A stretch of 64,000 nt of DNA from Phenylobacterium koreense (GTDB lineage Bacteria > Pseudomonadota > Alphaproteobacteria > Caulobacterales > Caulobacteraceae): the NCBI RefSeq assembly GCF_040545335.1, contig NZ_JBEPLU010000002.1, forward strand, positions 310,001 through 374,000. Reading direction: 5' to 3'. Under the pieces are notes generated by a model, which saw only the letters and a list, made by a program, of their open reading frames with translations, ran no database searches and had not been told where the DNA came from. Position numbers and translations under genes: made by a program. Below are positions 63,076 through 64,000 of this stretch, one piece after another. Within the stretch, counting starts at the first letter, position 1, and every line of letters begins with the position of its first letter.

Positions 63076-64000
63076 CTACTCCGCCGCGATCTTGGCGGCG
63101 CCGGAAGCCACGGCGGCGCACTCGGCCATCGTCACGCTGGCGCGCGCGACGGCGTTGGTCAGATGGAAGATCTTCACCGCGCTCTCGAAGGGCGCGTCCG
63201 AGACCTCGCCCTTCACCCCGAGCGACCCGAAGTCCAGCGCCGCGCCCGAGGCGCCCGGCGCATAGTCGACCTGGCCGAAGGTCGGATGGTCGGCGAAGAG
63301 CTTGGCCCGAAGCTGGGCCAGCGTGTCGTAGGGCAGCGCCGAACCCAGCCGCTCCGAGAGCGCCCGGAACACCGACCAGTCCTCGCGGGCCTCGCCCTTC
63401 GGGAAGACCGCGCGATAGCCGAACTGCACGCGGCCCTCGGTGTTGACGTAGAGGCCGTCCTTCTCGGTGTAGGCCGCGCCCGGCAGGATGACGTCTGCGG
63501 CGTGAGCCCCGGCGTCGCCATGCGTGCCCAGATAGACGGTGAAGGCGCCCGAGTCCTTGGTGTCGATCTCGTCGGCGCCCAGCAGGAACAGGACGTCCAG
63601 CGCGCCCGGCTGCGCCATCTCGACGGCGCTCTTGCCGCCTTCGCCCGGGACGAAGGCCATGTCGAGGCCGCCCACCCGCGAAGCAGCGGTGTGCAGCACG
63701 TTCCAGGTCATGTTGAAGCTCTTGGCGACGGCGGCGGCGGCGGCCAGCACCGCCTGTCCATCGGCCCGCGACAACGCCCCGGCCCCGACGATGATCGCCG
63801 GCTTCTTGGCTTCCTTCAGCGCCTTGACGAAGTCGCTCTTCGACCGCGTCAGGCCCGCGAGGGTCTCTGCGCCCGCACCCAGGTAATCATACTTGTAGGT
63901 CAGGTCGGCCTGCTCGCCGATCACGCCGACGCGCAGCGCGCCGGCGCCCCAGCGCTTGCGCAAGCGGGCGTTGAACACCGGCGCCTCGAGGCGCGGGTTC
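63076..64000 (-). CDS. nuoG: NADH-quinone oxidoreductase subunit G, C-terminal part (runs off the window)
   Basis: About 308 codons of the molybdopterin-oxidoreductase-like domain of NuoG. Reading inward from the window edge: [17 protein letters not shown], then [39 protein letters not shown] and [20 protein letters not shown], the usual C-terminal NuoG order. The N-terminal iron-sulfur domains lie beyond base 64000. Confidence 0.95.
   Translation of the reverse strand, partial: NPRLEAPVFNARLRKRWGAGALRVGVIGEQADLTYKYDYLGAGAETLAGLTRSKSDFVKALKEAKKPAIIVGAGALSRADGQAVLAAAAAVAKSFNMTWNVLHTAASRVGGLDMAFVPGEGGKSAVEMAQPGALDVLFLLGADEIDTKDSGAFTVYLGTHGDAGAHAADVILPGAAYTEKDGLYVNTEGRVQFGYRAVFPKGEAREDWSVFRALSERLGSALPYDTLAQLRAKLFADHPTFGQVDYAPGASGAALDFGSLGVKGEVSDAPFESAVKIFHLTNAVARASVTMAECAAVASGAAKIAAE

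Overview
This is a GC-rich, gene-dense piece of a core bacterial chromosome. Family content and gene order point to an alphaproteobacterium of the Caulobacteraceae (Caulobacter/Phenylobacterium type). The evidence is the alphaproteobacterial SOS box (GAAC-N7-GAAC, i.e. GTTC-N7-GTTC on the other strand) in front of lexA, LpxI instead of LpxH, the eno-ftsB-pdhA-pdhB-pdhC pyruvate dehydrogenase layout, the rpsB-tsf-pyrH-frr-uppS-cdsA-dxr-rseP-bamA-ompH-lpxD-fabZ-lpxA-lpxI-lpxB supercluster, and a 29-codon SidA-like SOS division inhibitor in front of dnaE. I saw no tRNA, rRNA, insertion sequence, prophage or CRISPR array.

Layout. 1-10.4 kb: the 5' end of lipA, a stand-alone Aas-type acyl-ACP synthetase with a DoxX protein, then (minus strand) rpmF, eno, ftsB, pdhA, pdhB, a GFA-family gene, pdhC and lpdA. 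pdhB and pdhC carry almost identical lipoyl domains, also at DNA level. 10.4-15 kb: a frameshifted mmcQ/yjbR-type gene, pyrG, secG, a GNAT acetyltransferase, a VOC protein and tpiA. 15-22.3 kb: ppiD, the tryptophan genes trpE, trpG, trpD, trpC, and lexA with its SOS box. trpE and trpG are separated by paired palindromic repeats and a small opposing membrane-protein ORF. 22.3-27.4 kb: comEC, gltX, gltA and a decayed gene fragment next to the end of lpxB.

27.3-42.2 kb is one long minus-strand block transcribed toward lower coordinates. It starts with translation and nucleotide genes (rpsB, tsf, pyrH, frr) and continues through isoprenoid and lipid carrier synthesis (dxr, uppS, cdsA), site-2 proteolysis (rseP), outer-membrane assembly (bamA, ompH/skp) and lipid A synthesis (lpxD, fabZ, lpxA, lpxI, lpxB). 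Many of these genes overlap or abut.

42.4-49 kb: a small hypothetical gene, then dnaE preceded by the sidA-like mini-gene under its own SOS box, and an orphan TonB-dependent receptor. 49-64 kb (minus strand): lolD and lolC/E, then the tail of the respiratory complex I operon, nuoG-H-[small lipoprotein]-I-J-K-L-M-N, which runs on into birA, coaX, rnj, mce and a DUF1467 gene and ends at a clear terminator.

Most of the window is conserved housekeeping DNA. The points that deserve a second look are the tiny SOS gene, the two frameshifted or decayed genes, the palindromic repeats, the duplicated lipoyl-domain DNA and the small lipoprotein inside the nuo operon.
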